This document shows positions 40,745 to 49,413 of a stretch of 64,000 bases of DNA, piece by piece. Each line of letters begins with the position of its first letter. Positions within the stretch are counted from its first letter, which is position 1. The stretch spans positions 104,119 through 168,118 of the forward strand of contig NZ_BMRC01000021.1 of NCBI RefSeq assembly GCF_014648435.1, written 5' to 3'. Position numbers and translations under genes: made by a program. Source of the stretch: Nonomuraea spiralis (GTDB lineage: Bacteria; Actinomycetota; Actinomycetes; Streptosporangiales; Streptosporangiaceae). The notes beneath the pieces are model-generated. The model did not search any database, was not told where the DNA came from, and worked only from the letters and a program-made list of their open reading frames with translations.

Positions 40745-42067
40745 ATGACGGCCGTGCGCCCCTGGGATGCGTTCACCTCGGCAGAGGCGGAGGTCCGCGC
40801 GATGGTCGCGGACCCGCGCTGGCAGGGCCTGTCCGTGCCCGACCGCGCGCACGTCCTGGCCGCCAGGGTCCTGGTCACCCAGGACGGCGACCGCTGGCTC
40901 TACGGCGCGTACGCACGCTGGCACCTCTACGACCCCGGCGACGGCCGCTGGCATCCCGCGCCGCCGCCCAGAGGCGAACGGGCGCGCAGGGTGCAGCACG
41001 CCGCCGCCGTGCTGCCCGACCAGGTGGTGCCCACCGGGCCCGACTTCGCCGCCGAGCCCGGCTCGACCCAGTCGTTCATCGGTCCCGACGTGCCCCCGGG
41101 GGTGACCGAGCAGATCGGCGAGATGGTCCGCGGCGCCGGGCGCAAGCCGGAGCTCGACTACCCGCTGACCGCCTTCGGGGAGATCTTCGCCGCCGACGTG
41201 CCGAGCACGGTCGCCGCCGTCTGGGGGACGATCATGTGGTGCGCGTACGCGCCGGCCTTCGACGGCAACGAACGGCTGATCACGCTCTTCGGCGAGTACC
41301 TGCGCCGCTCGCTGCCCGGCGACGAGTGGGTGCGCTGGTTGCCCGCGCCGCCGCTGCTCGACCTGGTCACGCTGGTGGCCGAACGCCTGCGCGCGGGCCG
41401 GTCGCGGGCCGCGCTCCGGCTGGCCGCGCTGATCGCCGACACCGCCCAGGTGCTGCTGTCCGACATCCGGTTCAGGCCGCGCGCGCTGGCGCTGCTCACG
41501 ATGGTGGAGCCCATGCTGCGCCGGCCCGGCCGGGACGACGCCACCGCCCTGCGTGGCGACGACGCCGTACGCCGGGTCTGGCTGGAACGTTGCCCGCCGC
41601 GGCTGGCCCTGGCCCTGCTGCCGGAGACCGACCCCGACGCGTACTTCGCGCACTCGGTCTACGACCTGGTCGAGGCGCTGGGCTTCGTGGACGACGCGCC
41701 CACGGCCGCCGCCGCCTACCTGGCCGACCTGTCGGACTCCAGGAGGCTGCTGCCCGAGCGGCTGAACCACCGGCTCAGGCGGGCGTACGGGGAGTTGGAG
41801 CGTGCCGGGCTCACGGGCACCTCGGCGGCCGAGCGCACCGAGCCTGAGGGCTTCGCCGTACGTCCGGGCGGGGTGCCGGTGCCGCCCGTGGTGACGCCGC
41901 CGGACCGGGAGAGCAAGGCGGCGGTGCTGGGCGCCGCGTACGCGACGTGCCTCGCGTGGGGCCGGCTGACCGGGGCCAAGGTGCCGCAGCACGGGCTCGC
42001 CGGCCAGAGCGCGCTGGTACGCGAGCTGATCCACGAACGCGACGATCATCACATCGGTCACACGTAA
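40745..42067 (+). CDS. Conserved hypothetical protein
   Basis: 440 aa, soluble, rich in Ala/Arg/Pro. The N-terminus (PWDAFTSAEAEVRAMVADPRW) and the DGDRWLYGAYARWHLYDP strand are followed by an all-helical middle (~140-330). No known motif, signal peptide or membrane segment is visible. ATG at 40745 has GGAGG about 10 nt upstream. It is divergent from the lipoprotein gene and may be actinomycete-specific. The A+T-rich 42068-42281 after it holds no other gene. Confidence 0.75.
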   Translation: MTAVRPWDAFTSAEAEVRAMVADPRWQGLSVPDRAHVLAARVLVTQDGDRWLYGAYARWHLYDPGDGRWHPAPPPRGERARRVQHAAAVLPDQVVPTGPDFAAEPGSTQSFIGPDVPPGVTEQIGEMVRGAGRKPELDYPLTAFGEIFAADVPSTVAAVWGTIMWCAYAPAFDGNERLITLFGEYLRRSLPGDEWVRWLPAPPLLDLVTLVAERLRAGRSRAALRLAALIADTAQVLLSDIRFRPRALALLTMVEPMLRRPGRDDATALRGDDAVRRVWLERCPPRLALALLPETDPDAYFAHSVYDLVEALGFVDDAPTAAAAYLADLSDSRRLLPERLNHRLRRAYGELERAGLTGTSAAERTEPEGFAVRPGGVPVPPVVTPPDRESKAAVLGAAYATCLAWGRLTGAKVPQHGLAGQSALVRELIHERDDHHIGHT

Positions 42068-42281
42068 CGCATTAATATCGTTATTTCACCTTTACTCCTC
42101 CTATATCCCGCTATCACTTCAGTTACCGGGCCATTCGCTGAATTGTGATCTCGGGCTGGGGAAATGATCCCTGTGGGGCCCCCGTGACGCCGAAAGGAAT
42201 GACTCCGATGGGCCATGTCGCGGGAAGAGCCATCGCCGTAACCTCGTAGAAGGTGTGGGCTGCGGAAGAGAGGACGACGCG

Positions 42282-42443
42282 GTGGGGCACGACGACCTGG
42301 ACTCTCGGGTCCACGACCGTGTCGCGTTGGACGAGATTGCGCTCTACGCCGAGGTGCTCACGGCCGTGGCTGTCAGCGAGCGGCGGCTGACCTTGGACGA
42401 ACTCGACGACGCGCTCGGATTGCGGACTTCGGCGAGTCGCTGA
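42282..42443 (+). CDS. Small conserved actinobacterial protein
   Basis: 53 aa from the GTG at 42282 with AGAGGA 7 nt upstream. The pattern DEIALYAEVLTAVAVSERRLTLDELDDALGL is typical of small helical proteins found in many actinomycetes, usually of 60-90 residues, without known function. The hairpin at 42461-42491 follows its stop directly and supports a separate transcript. Confidence 0.6.
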   Translation: MGHDDLDSRVHDRVALDEIALYAEVLTAVAVSERRLTLDELDDALGLRTSASR

Positions 42444-42460
42444 AGACCATCGAAAATTAC

Positions 42461-42491
42461 CTGTCCCGGGCTCCTGAGGGGTCCGGGACAG
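42461..42491 (+). terminator. Hairpin terminator after the small protein
   Basis: Perfect 9-bp stem CTGTCCCGG (42461-42469) with CCGGGACAG (42483-42491), 13-nt loop, starting 18 nt after the stop of the small gene. No T-run follows, as is usual in actinomycetes. Confidence 0.65.
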
Positions 42492-42571
42492 TGGTACCCG
42501 GGGATTCCAGGTAACTAGTCAATCGTGGGTGACCCTCTCCTACGTACGGAGGAGGCCGCTCCATGACGGCC

Positions 42572-42853
42572 CTAAGACCGGACGAGGCGCGCGATGGCGG
42601 CGGAGGCCTCCTTCACCTTCGCCTCGGCCTCCGGCCCACCCGTGTTGATCGCGTCGGCCACGCAGTGAGAGATGTGCTCCTCCAGCAGCCCGAGCGCGAC
42701 GGCCTGGAGCGCCCGCGTCGCCGCCGAGACCTGGGTGAGGACGTCGATGCAGTAGGCATCGTCGTCGACCATGCGCTGCAGGCCTCTGATCTGGCCCTCG
42801 ATCCGCCGGAGGCGCGTCAGATATGCCTGCTTGTCTCCGCTGTACCCATGCAT
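42572..42853 (-). CDS. csoR: CsoR-family copper-sensing repressor
   Basis: 93-aa all-helical repressor. The Cu(I) ligand set is complete: Cys35 (DAYCIDVL), His60 and Cys64 (EEHISHC), the same spacing as mycobacterial CsoR; helix 1 reads LRRIEGQIRGLQRMV. CsoR leaves DNA when it binds copper and derepresses efflux genes. No copper pump or chaperone gene is adjacent. A 13-bp palindrome TACGG-GTA-CCGTA at 42859-42871, just before the start codon, may be an autoregulatory site. It lies 29 nt downstream of the glycosyltransferase gene. Confidence 0.92.
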   Translation of the reverse strand: MHGYSGDKQAYLTRLRRIEGQIRGLQRMVDDDAYCIDVLTQVSAATRALQAVALGLLEEHISHCVADAINTGGPEAEAKVKEASAAIARLVRS

Positions 42854-42882
42854 GCTTCTACGGTACCCGTAACCCGTATGGG

Positions 42883-43950
42883 CTAGCGGAGATCTGACAA
42901 GAGCTTCTCCCACTGCTCGGCCACTTCCTCGGCCGAATGGCGTACGGCGGTGTCGAGGGCGCCGGCCGCGAGCGAGCGCCGCCGGCGCTCGTCGTCGATG
43001 AGCGCGAGCAGCGCCCCGGCGAAGAGTTGTGCCTCGCCCTCGCTCTCGGGCAGCAGCACGCCGTTGTAGCCGGTCGCCACGAACTCCCTGGGGCCCCTGG
43101 CGCCCTCGAAGGCCACCACGGGCACCCCGCAGCCCATGGCCTCCAGCACCGTCATGCCCAGGTCCTCGCTGCGTGAGGGGTTGGCCACGATCGACGCCTT
43201 GGCGAACTCCCCCGCCAGGTCGGGCGTGACGCCCATGAAGTAGACGTGGTTGTGCAGGTTGAGCTCGCTCACCAGCGACCGCAGCCGCCGTTCCTCGGGG
43301 CCGCCGCCGTAGAGCCGCAGCCGCCAGTCGGGACGTTTGTCGGCCACGATCGCGAACGCCCTGATCAGCCGGTCGTACGCCTTGACCGGCACCCACCTGC
43401 CCCCGGCCGCCACGATCCGGTTGTCCATCCGCGAACGCGGCCACGGACCGAACGGCAACGCGTCCGGCACGGAGTGGACGGCGGGCCCGTCGCCGAGCAG
43501 CCTGGTCCACTCCTCCTGGGCCGACTCCGTGGCCGTCACGACGGCGTCGAGGCGCGGGTAGAGCCGGCGTACCGGGCCGGGTACGGCGGGCCGCCCCCAC
43601 TCTCTGGCGATCTTGAGGGTTTCACGTGGAGCATGCCGCGCCACCTGGACGCCGATCGCCGGCCTCGTCGTGATCAGCACGTCGGACCTCAGGCCGCGCA
43701 GCAGCCGCCAGAGCGCCACCTCGGTGCGCACCTGACCGCGCGGGAGCAGGTGGCGCACCCCAGGCCGGGCGTCGACCACGCTGCGCATGGCCACCTTGGG
43801 GCCGATGGAGAAGAACGGCTTCTCCTTCTGCCGCCTGACGCTGATGACCTCGACCTCGTGCCGTTCGGACAGGGCGGTGGCGAGGTTGAGCATGGCCCGC
43901 ACGTCGCCGCGCATCCCGTACGCCGAGGCGAGGACCAGGCTGACCTTCAT
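42883..43950 (-). CDS. Glycosyltransferase, GT4 (group 1) family
   Basis: 355-aa GT-B fold enzyme. The acceptor half ends near VHSVPDALPF; the nucleotide-sugar half has GGRWVPVKAYDRLIRAF, LRLYGGGPEERRL and the EX7E motif SRSEDLGMTVLEAMGCGVPVVA. It transfers a sugar with retention; donor and acceptor are unknown. The ATG overlaps the stop of the upstream hypothetical gene (ATGA), so the two are coupled and probably work on one glycan or glycolipid. Confidence 0.9.
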   Translation of the reverse strand: MKVSLVLASAYGMRGDVRAMLNLATALSERHEVEVISVRRQKEKPFFSIGPKVAMRSVVDARPGVRHLLPRGQVRTEVALWRLLRGLRSDVLITTRPAIGVQVARHAPRETLKIAREWGRPAVPGPVRRLYPRLDAVVTATESAQEEWTRLLGDGPAVHSVPDALPFGPWPRSRMDNRIVAAGGRWVPVKAYDRLIRAFAIVADKRPDWRLRLYGGGPEERRLRSLVSELNLHNHVYFMGVTPDLAGEFAKASIVANPSRSEDLGMTVLEAMGCGVPVVAFEGARGPREFVATGYNGVLLPESEGEAQLFAGALLALIDDERRRRSLAAGALDTAVRHSAEEVAEQWEKLLSDLR

Positions 43951-44744
43951 CCGCCCACCTCGATGCGCAGCTCGTCGTCGGCGGTGTAACAGGGCCGGAC
44001 GGGCACGCCGTCGATCTCCGCCGACGGGTAGTGCAGCCGTCTGCGTTTGCCGTCGACGTCGTCGAGCCAGGCGCCCAGGCGCAGCGGCGTGGACACCCCC
44101 TCGACCTCCAGGGCGGGCTCCCAGGTGCCGGCGGTGTCGGGGTCGGCCGCGACCACGTTCACCAGCGACACGGCCGCGTGGAAGCGCACCCCCTGGACGG
44201 TCGCCGTGGCCGACACCCGCTCTCTGGTCGGCCTGCGGGCGAGGGTGAGCGTGGCCTCGCGGCGCGCGTCGTCGTCCTCAAGCCCGGTGTAGGCCAGCAG
44301 CCCCGTCACCTCGAACCGGCCCTCCCTGAACCAGATCGCCCGCACCTCGGCCGCCGGCGCGGCGTCGGCTATCTTCAGGGCCAGAAACCCGTTACGCGTC
44401 CGGTACGACCGGTAGGCCAGCGTGCGCCGGCACAGCGCGTACGCGTCGAGGTGGTCGAGTGAGAAGCCGGGATCGACGCTGCGCAGCCTGCTGCGCAGGC
44501 CCTCGTGCCGCAGGTAGGCGTCCCAGCGGCCGGCGGTCAGCTCCAGCGGCGCCAGCGAGACGGCCAGCGTGGCCTCCCGCGTCCGGCTGCCCGTCCGGCC
44601 GAGGCGCACGTCGCGCTCGACCCCCGTGGCGCGATGGCGCAGGACGAGCTCGGTGCCGTCACGCAGGGGTTCGTCGATGGCCAGTCGCAGGGAGAGCACG
44701 TCGGCCAGGGTGACTTCGGCGTCCGTGACCACGACGCGCATCAC
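43947..44744 (-). CDS. Hypothetical protein coupled to the glycosyltransferase
   Basis: 265 aa, mostly predicted beta-strand. It carries no recognised motif, signal peptide or membrane helix. The beta-rich pattern with WDAYLRHEG and YRTRNGFLALKI resembles accessory domains found in actinobacterial wall-teichoic-acid or capsule glycosyltransferases, but I cannot name a family. It is translated in coupling with the GT4 gene downstream, suggesting a joint role in surface glycan synthesis. Confidence 0.72.
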   Translation of the reverse strand: MMRVVVTDAEVTLADVLSLRLAIDEPLRDGTELVLRHRATGVERDVRLGRTGSRTREATLAVSLAPLELTAGRWDAYLRHEGLRSRLRSVDPGFSLDHLDAYALCRRTLAYRSYRTRNGFLALKIADAAPAAEVRAIWFREGRFEVTGLLAYTGLEDDDARREATLTLARRPTRERVSATATVQGVRFHAAVSLVNVVAADPDTAGTWEPALEVEGVSTPLRLGAWLDDVDGKRRRLHYPSAEIDGVPVRPCYTADDELRIEVGG

Positions 44745-44847
44745 CAGCCCCCTCCCCGTCGAATAAGGCCATGCGACGTTGAGGTTACCGTGATTTTCCC
44801 GTTATGTGGATGGCAGATTTCCTGCATCTGTACCGCTGACGTGCGGA

Positions 44848-44874
44848 ACTCCTCTACAGAGCCTGTAGAGGAGT
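44848..44874 (-). terminator. Terminator after the iron-sulfur reductase gene
   Basis: Perfect 12-bp stem ACTCCTCTACAG (44848-44859) with 44863-44874 and a 3-nt loop, 15 nt beyond the stop of the minus-strand reductase gene. Confidence 0.75.
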
Positions 44875-44888
44875 CCGACTTTTCGTGG

Positions 44889-46988
44889 TCAGGAAGCGCC
44901 CTTGACAGATTTGATCAAGAGCTGGGCGACGTCCACGACTTCCAGGGATTCCTTGGCCTCGCCGCTGTTCTTCTTCTCGTTGATCGCGTCACCGAGCATC
45001 ACCATGCAGAACGGGCACGCGGTCGAGACGGTGTCGGGGTTGGTGGTCAGCGCCTCGTCCACACGCTCGGTGTTGATGCGCTTGCCGATGCGCTCCTCCA
45101 TCCACATGCGCGCGCCGCCGGCGCCGCAGCAGAAGCCGCGGTCCTTGTGGCGGTGCATCTCCTGGGTCTGTACGCCGGGCACCTTCGACATGATGTCGCG
45201 GGGCTGGGAGTAGACCTTGTTGTGGCGGCCGAGGAAGCACGGGTCGTGGTAGGTGATCTTCTCCTCGATCGGCGTGACCGGGGTGAGCAGGCCCTCGTCC
45301 ACCAGCTTCGACAGCAGCTGCGTGTGGTGCACGACCTCGTACGTGCCGCCGAGCTGCGGGTACTCGTTGGCCAGCGTGTTGAAGCAGTGGGGGCAGGTCG
45401 CGACGATCTTCTTGACGCCGGCCTCGTTGAGCGTCTCGATGTTCTGCTGGGCGAGCATGTTGAACAGGTACTCCATGCCCAGGCGGCGGGCCGGGTCGCC
45501 GGTGCACGCCTCCATCGGGCCGAGCACCGCGAACTTGACGCCCGCGATGTGCAGCAGCTCGGCGACCGCCTTGGTGGTCTTCTTGGCGCGGTCCTCAAGG
45601 GCACCCGCGCAGCCCACCCAGAACAGGTACTCGGCGTCCTCGGGCATCTTCTCGTCGACGACCTCGACCTCGAAGTCGAGCTCCCCGATCCAGTCGGCCC
45701 GCTTCATCTCGGACATGCCCCACGGGTTGCCCTTGTTCTCCAGGTTCTTCACCATCACGCCCGCCTCGGACGGGAACGACGACTCCACCATGACCTGGTA
45801 GCGGCGCATGTCGAGGATGTGGTCGATGTGCTCGATGTCCACCGGGCACTGCTCGACACAGGCGCCGCAGTTGGTGCACGACCACAACACGTCGGGGTGG
45901 ATGACGCCGTCCTCGCCCACGAGCGGCTTCTCCAGCAGCGCGAGCACGTCGGTGTCGGCGTGCTCGGTGCTCGCGGCCATCAGGTACGGGGCCACCTTGA
46001 AGGCGTGGTCGCGCTGGTCGAGGATGAGCATCTTCGGCGAGAGCGGCTTGTCGGTGTTCCAGGCCGGACACTGCGACTGGCAACGGCCGCACTCGGTGCA
46101 GGAGTAGAAGTCGAGGAAGCCCTTCCAGGTCGTGTCGCCGATCTTGCCCCGGCCGAGGCGCTCAGGGTCGAGGTCCTCGTCCTCGAAGTCGACGAGCTTG
46201 CCGTCCACGCGCAGCTCGGGCGCGGCGCCGAGGCCGTCGGGACGCCGGGAGAAGAGCACGTTGAGCGGCGCGGTGAAGATGTGCAGGTGCTTGGAGTTCA
46301 CCACGATGACCAGGAACACCAGCATGAAGCCGATGTGCAGGAGCAGCGCGATCTCCTCCAGCAGCGAGCCGGCCGGGAGCACGTCGCCGAGCGCCAGGGA
46401 GACGAACGCCCCCGAGGAGTAGGGGAAGTTGCCGTTGGCGGCCGAGGCGCCGCGGGCCAGGAACAACGTCCAGATGATGTTGAAGATCATGAACAGGACG
46501 AGCCACGCGCCGCCGAGGTGCGAGCCGGAGAAACGCGACTGGCGGCCCAGCGTCTTGGGCGAGTTCTTCACCCGGATGATCGCGAAGGCGACCAGGCCGA
46601 GCAGACACGCGACCGCGATGAAGTCCTGGAGGAAGCCAAGCACCCCCCAGGTCCCGATGAGCGGGATGTGGAAGTCGGGCTCACCGGTGATCGCGCCCTG
46701 GATGATCGCGCCGTACGCCTCGATGTAGACGGTCAGCAGGATGAAGAACGCCCACATGACGAAGAAGTGCGCCGTGCCGGACGGGGTCCACTTCAGCAGC
46801 TTCTTCTGCCCGAAGACCTCGACGAGCTGCGCCTTGAGCTCGTCGCCGGCGTGCTCCTTGGCGTACTCGACGCGTTCGGGGGCCGGTGGTCCCGAGGTCG
46901 CCAGCCTGTACAGGAACAGCACCCTGCGGCCGGCGACGGCCACCGCCAGGACGGTCATGACCAGCCCGATGATCGCTACCCAGAGCAC
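44889..46988 (-). CDS. Membrane (Fe-S) reductase, HdrD/GlpC-like with NarI-type membrane domain
   Basis: 699-aa fusion. Residues 1-~260 hold about six transmembrane helices, resembling haem-binding NarI/DsrM domains. Two [4Fe-4S] ferredoxin motifs follow (CTECGRCQSQCP near 296 and CTNCGACVEQCP near 370). Two CCG (cysteine-rich) domains follow, seen as CxGALEDR/CTGDPARR/CPHC and DPCFLGRHN/CCGAGGARMWMEE/CPFC. In actinobacteria this protein is often tied to fatty-acid oxidation, likely passing electrons between acyl-CoA dehydrogenase flavoproteins and menaquinone. The GTG start follows GGGAGGA. A palindrome about 60 nt upstream suggests TetR-type control. Confidence 0.9.
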   Translation of the reverse strand: MLWVAIIGLVMTVLAVAVAGRRVLFLYRLATSGPPAPERVEYAKEHAGDELKAQLVEVFGQKKLLKWTPSGTAHFFVMWAFFILLTVYIEAYGAIIQGAITGEPDFHIPLIGTWGVLGFLQDFIAVACLLGLVAFAIIRVKNSPKTLGRQSRFSGSHLGGAWLVLFMIFNIIWTLFLARGASAANGNFPYSSGAFVSLALGDVLPAGSLLEEIALLLHIGFMLVFLVIVVNSKHLHIFTAPLNVLFSRRPDGLGAAPELRVDGKLVDFEDEDLDPERLGRGKIGDTTWKGFLDFYSCTECGRCQSQCPAWNTDKPLSPKMLILDQRDHAFKVAPYLMAASTEHADTDVLALLEKPLVGEDGVIHPDVLWSCTNCGACVEQCPVDIEHIDHILDMRRYQVMVESSFPSEAGVMVKNLENKGNPWGMSEMKRADWIGELDFEVEVVDEKMPEDAEYLFWVGCAGALEDRAKKTTKAVAELLHIAGVKFAVLGPMEACTGDPARRLGMEYLFNMLAQQNIETLNEAGVKKIVATCPHCFNTLANEYPQLGGTYEVVHHTQLLSKLVDEGLLTPVTPIEEKITYHDPCFLGRHNKVYSQPRDIMSKVPGVQTQEMHRHKDRGFCCGAGGARMWMEERIGKRINTERVDEALTTNPDTVSTACPFCMVMLGDAINEKKNSGEAKESLEVVDVAQLLIKSVKGAS

Positions 46989-47046
46989 GGGGTCCTCCCA
47001 CAGACGACGATGGCTGCCAGCATACGGACACGTGTTTCCAGGAATC

Positions 47047-47060
47047 TTACCGGCCAGTAA
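47047..47060. promoter_or_regulatory. TetR-type operator candidate upstream of the iron-sulfur reductase
   Basis: Near-perfect 14-bp palindrome TTACCGG-CCAGTAA in the 126-nt gap between the TetR gene and the reductase gene. The spacing to the reductase start (59 nt) fits a promoter site; the neighbouring TetR protein is the natural candidate to bind it. Confidence 0.45.
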
Positions 47061-47114
47061 CTTCCTGGGATGACACCCATACCCTATGGTCAGTGCCCTA
47101 TACCGAACAATGCT

Positions 47115-47699
47115 CTACGCCGTGAAGTACCTCTGGATGGTCGGAGCCAGCAGTTGGACCAGCTCCTCCGGGTCCGCACTGGCCAGAGGCTCCAATTTGA
47201 TCACGTAGCGGCCCATGACGACGCCGTACATCTGGCCGAAGGCCGCCTCGATGCGCAGGTGGGGCACGCCGAGGCGGTCGGCCACCTGGAAGAGCAGCGC
47301 GTTCGTGATGAACTCGCGGAACATCGCGGCGGCCTGCTCGTTCGTCAGCGCCGAGCGCATCAGGGCGATCATCGGCTCGCGGGTCTCCGGGCGCGCCGTC
47401 ACGCCGAGGATCATCCGCACCAGCCGCTCGCCGATCTCCTCGCGCGGGCCCTCCAGCAGCAGCGGAACGACTTCGTCGGGCGTGATCGGGAGCTGCATGG
47501 CCGCCGCGAACATGCCCTCCTTGGTCTCGAAGTAGTGGTGCACCAGGGCCGGGTCGACCTTGGCCTCCCGCGCGATCCCCCGCACGGTGGCCTTGTCGAA
47601 GCCCTTCTCCGCGAACACCCGGCGCGCCGCCGTCAGGATCTCGCCGCGCGTGTCGGCCGACCCCGGCCGGCGGCCGGGCCTGCGTCGTACGTCGTTCAT
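47115..47699 (-). CDS. TetR-family transcriptional regulator
   Basis: 194 aa. The N-terminal helix-turn-helix is clear (ILTAARRVFAEKGFDKATVRGIAREAKVDPALVHHYFETKEG). The ligand-binding C-terminal domain is of the type found in several actinobacterial envelope or fatty-acid regulators. The ATG at 47699 begins MNDVRRRPGRRPG. It lies 16 nt downstream of the methyltransferase gene, and is likely cotranscribed; the palindrome at 47047-47060 between it and the reductase gene may be its site. Confidence 0.9.
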   Translation of the reverse strand: MNDVRRRPGRRPGSADTRGEILTAARRVFAEKGFDKATVRGIAREAKVDPALVHHYFETKEGMFAAAMQLPITPDEVVPLLLEGPREEIGERLVRMILGVTARPETREPMIALMRSALTNEQAAAMFREFITNALLFQVADRLGVPHLRIEAAFGQMYGVVMGRYVIKLEPLASADPEELVQLLAPTIQRYFTA

Positions 47700-47715
47700 C
47701 CCCGTGCTCCGCCCG

Positions 47716-48495
47716 TCACCGGCCCACCGCCAGGTACACCCGCATGGGCACCGACAGCACACCCTCGGGGAACGCCTCGCGCAGCTCCCGGCGCTGCCGC
47801 CCGACCAACTCGTCGGCCGCCTCCGGCGACAGCGCCGCCATGTACGAGTGGGACCGCAGGTCGAGCAGGAAGTCCTCGATGCCGACCAGCCGCGTCCACG
47901 GGATCCAGCGTTCCTCGATCACCTCGAAGGCCGCGGCGATGGGCGGCACCGACCACTCCTCGACCGCCGGCCCCCAGTAGGTGGGCACCGCCTCGGCCAG
48001 CCGCGACTCGTACGCGGCCAGCCACTCGGCCTGGGCCGCGTGATGCAGGTTCCAGCAGCCCGCGATCGCGCCGCCGGGCCGCAACACCCGCCTGGCCTCG
48101 GCGATCGAGACCACGGGATCGAGCCAGTGCCACGACTGGGCGTACGTCACCAGGTCGGCCACCCCGTCGGCCAGCGGCAGCGCGTTGCCGTCGGCGAGCA
48201 CCGCGGCGACGGCCGGCCGCCCCCCGCCCGCGCCGGCGGTGCGCGAGACCAGCCGGGCCAGCATCTCGGCCCCCGGGTCGACCGCGATCACCTGGGACCC
48301 GCGGGCCCGCAGCGCGTGCGTGAGGATGCCCGTGCCCGCGCCCACGTCGACCGTGGTGGCGCCGTCGAGCTCGACCCCGGACACCTCGGCGAGCGCCCGG
48401 TACAGCTCGTCGGGGTAGGTGGGACGGCCCGCGTCGTAGGCGTCCGCCACGCTGTCGAAGACCCTGGCCAGGTTTCGCATCGGCCCCACGTTCAT
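47716..48495 (-). CDS. Class I SAM-dependent methyltransferase
   Basis: 259-aa methyltransferase of the UbiE/COQ5-like (Methyltransf_11) group. Motif I is TTVDVGAGTGILT, motif II VIAVDPGAEML, and DLVTYAQSWHWLDP is the post-II strand typical of the YcgJ-like subgroup. The substrate is unknown. The ATG overlaps the isomerase stop (ATGA). The order isomerase - methyltransferase - tetR on one strand suggests one transcript. Confidence 0.88.
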   Translation of the reverse strand: MNVGPMRNLARVFDSVADAYDAGRPTYPDELYRALAEVSGVELDGATTVDVGAGTGILTHALRARGSQVIAVDPGAEMLARLVSRTAGAGGGRPAVAAVLADGNALPLADGVADLVTYAQSWHWLDPVVSIAEARRVLRPGGAIAGCWNLHHAAQAEWLAAYESRLAEAVPTYWGPAVEEWSVPPIAAAFEVIEERWIPWTRLVGIEDFLLDLRSHSYMAALSPEAADELVGRQRRELREAFPEGVLSVPMRVYLAVGR

Positions 48496-49301
48496 CGGGA
48501 CGCCGCCAGGTGCAGCCGGGCGAAGGCCAGCCCCTCGGCCAGGTCGTCGATGCGCTCGGTGCGGCTGGCCGCCTTGCGGGTGTTGATCTCCAGCACCACG
48601 AGGCCACCGTAGCCCGAGGTCGCGAGGCGTTCGAGCATCTGGGCGCACGGCTGGTTGCCCCTGCCGGGGACCAGGTGCTCGTCCTTGTTGGTCACGCCCA
48701 TGCCGTCGGCCAGGTGGAGGTGGGCCAGCCGGTCGCCGAGCTTGGTGGCCATCTCCATGGCGTCGGAGCCGGACACGGCGGTGTGCGACAGGTCGAGGGT
48801 GATCTGAGGGAAGTCGTAGTCGATGGGGTTCCAGTCCGGCGAGTACGGCACCACGTCGTTGCCCCGCGCGCGCAGCGGGAACATGTTCTCGACCGCGAAC
48901 GTGACGTTCGTCTCGTCGCGCATACGGGCCAGGCCGTTCTCGAAGTCGCGGGCGTAGTCGCGCTGCCAGCGGAACGGCGGGTGCACCACGACGGTCGAGG
49001 CGCCGAGGCGCTCGGCGGCCTTCTGCGCCCTGACCAGCTTGGCCCAGGGGTCTCTCCCCCACACCCGCTGCGTCACGAGCAGACAGGGCGCGTGGATCGC
49101 CAGGACGGGCACCTGATAATGCTCGGACAGCCGCTCGATCACGTCGATGTCCTGGCTCACCGGATCGGCGCCGACCATGATCTCGACACCGTCGTAGCCC
49201 AGGCGCGCGGCCAGTTCGAACGCGTCAGGAGTGCGTTCTGGATATACCGAGGCGGTGGACAATGCGATCTTCGCATTGGGCACGCGGATGACATCAGCCA
49301 C
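48492..49301 (-). CDS. Sugar phosphate isomerase/epimerase (AP-endonuclease family 2 TIM barrel)
   Basis: 269-aa xylose-isomerase-like TIM barrel. Metal-site residues are seen in GYDGVEIM, VHPPFRW, AVENMFP, LDLSHTA and AHLHLADG segments, then VLEINTR at the end. The family covers sugar isomerases, inositol-catabolism enzymes and endonuclease IV; the substrate cannot be named. It is the first gene of a three-gene unit with a methyltransferase and TetR. Confidence 0.85.
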   Translation of the reverse strand: MADVIRVPNAKIALSTASVYPERTPDAFELAARLGYDGVEIMVGADPVSQDIDVIERLSEHYQVPVLAIHAPCLLVTQRVWGRDPWAKLVRAQKAAERLGASTVVVHPPFRWQRDYARDFENGLARMRDETNVTFAVENMFPLRARGNDVVPYSPDWNPIDYDFPQITLDLSHTAVSGSDAMEMATKLGDRLAHLHLADGMGVTNKDEHLVPGRGNQPCAQMLERLATSGYGGLVVLEINTRKAASRTERIDDLAEGLAFARLHLAASR

Positions 49302-49413
49302 ATTGCCAGCCTAAGCCGGAGAGCCGCCTCTGGCGCGAGAGCCCCACCAGATACCCCGCCGGGAGCCCGGACGCCACGGTCGCCGGACACGCCCGGCCAC
49401 TACGGTTGTCCCC

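Noticed and set aside
42123..42314. 63-codon minus-strand gene
   Set aside because: No ribosome site or conserved pattern; overlaps the better supported small plus-strand gene.
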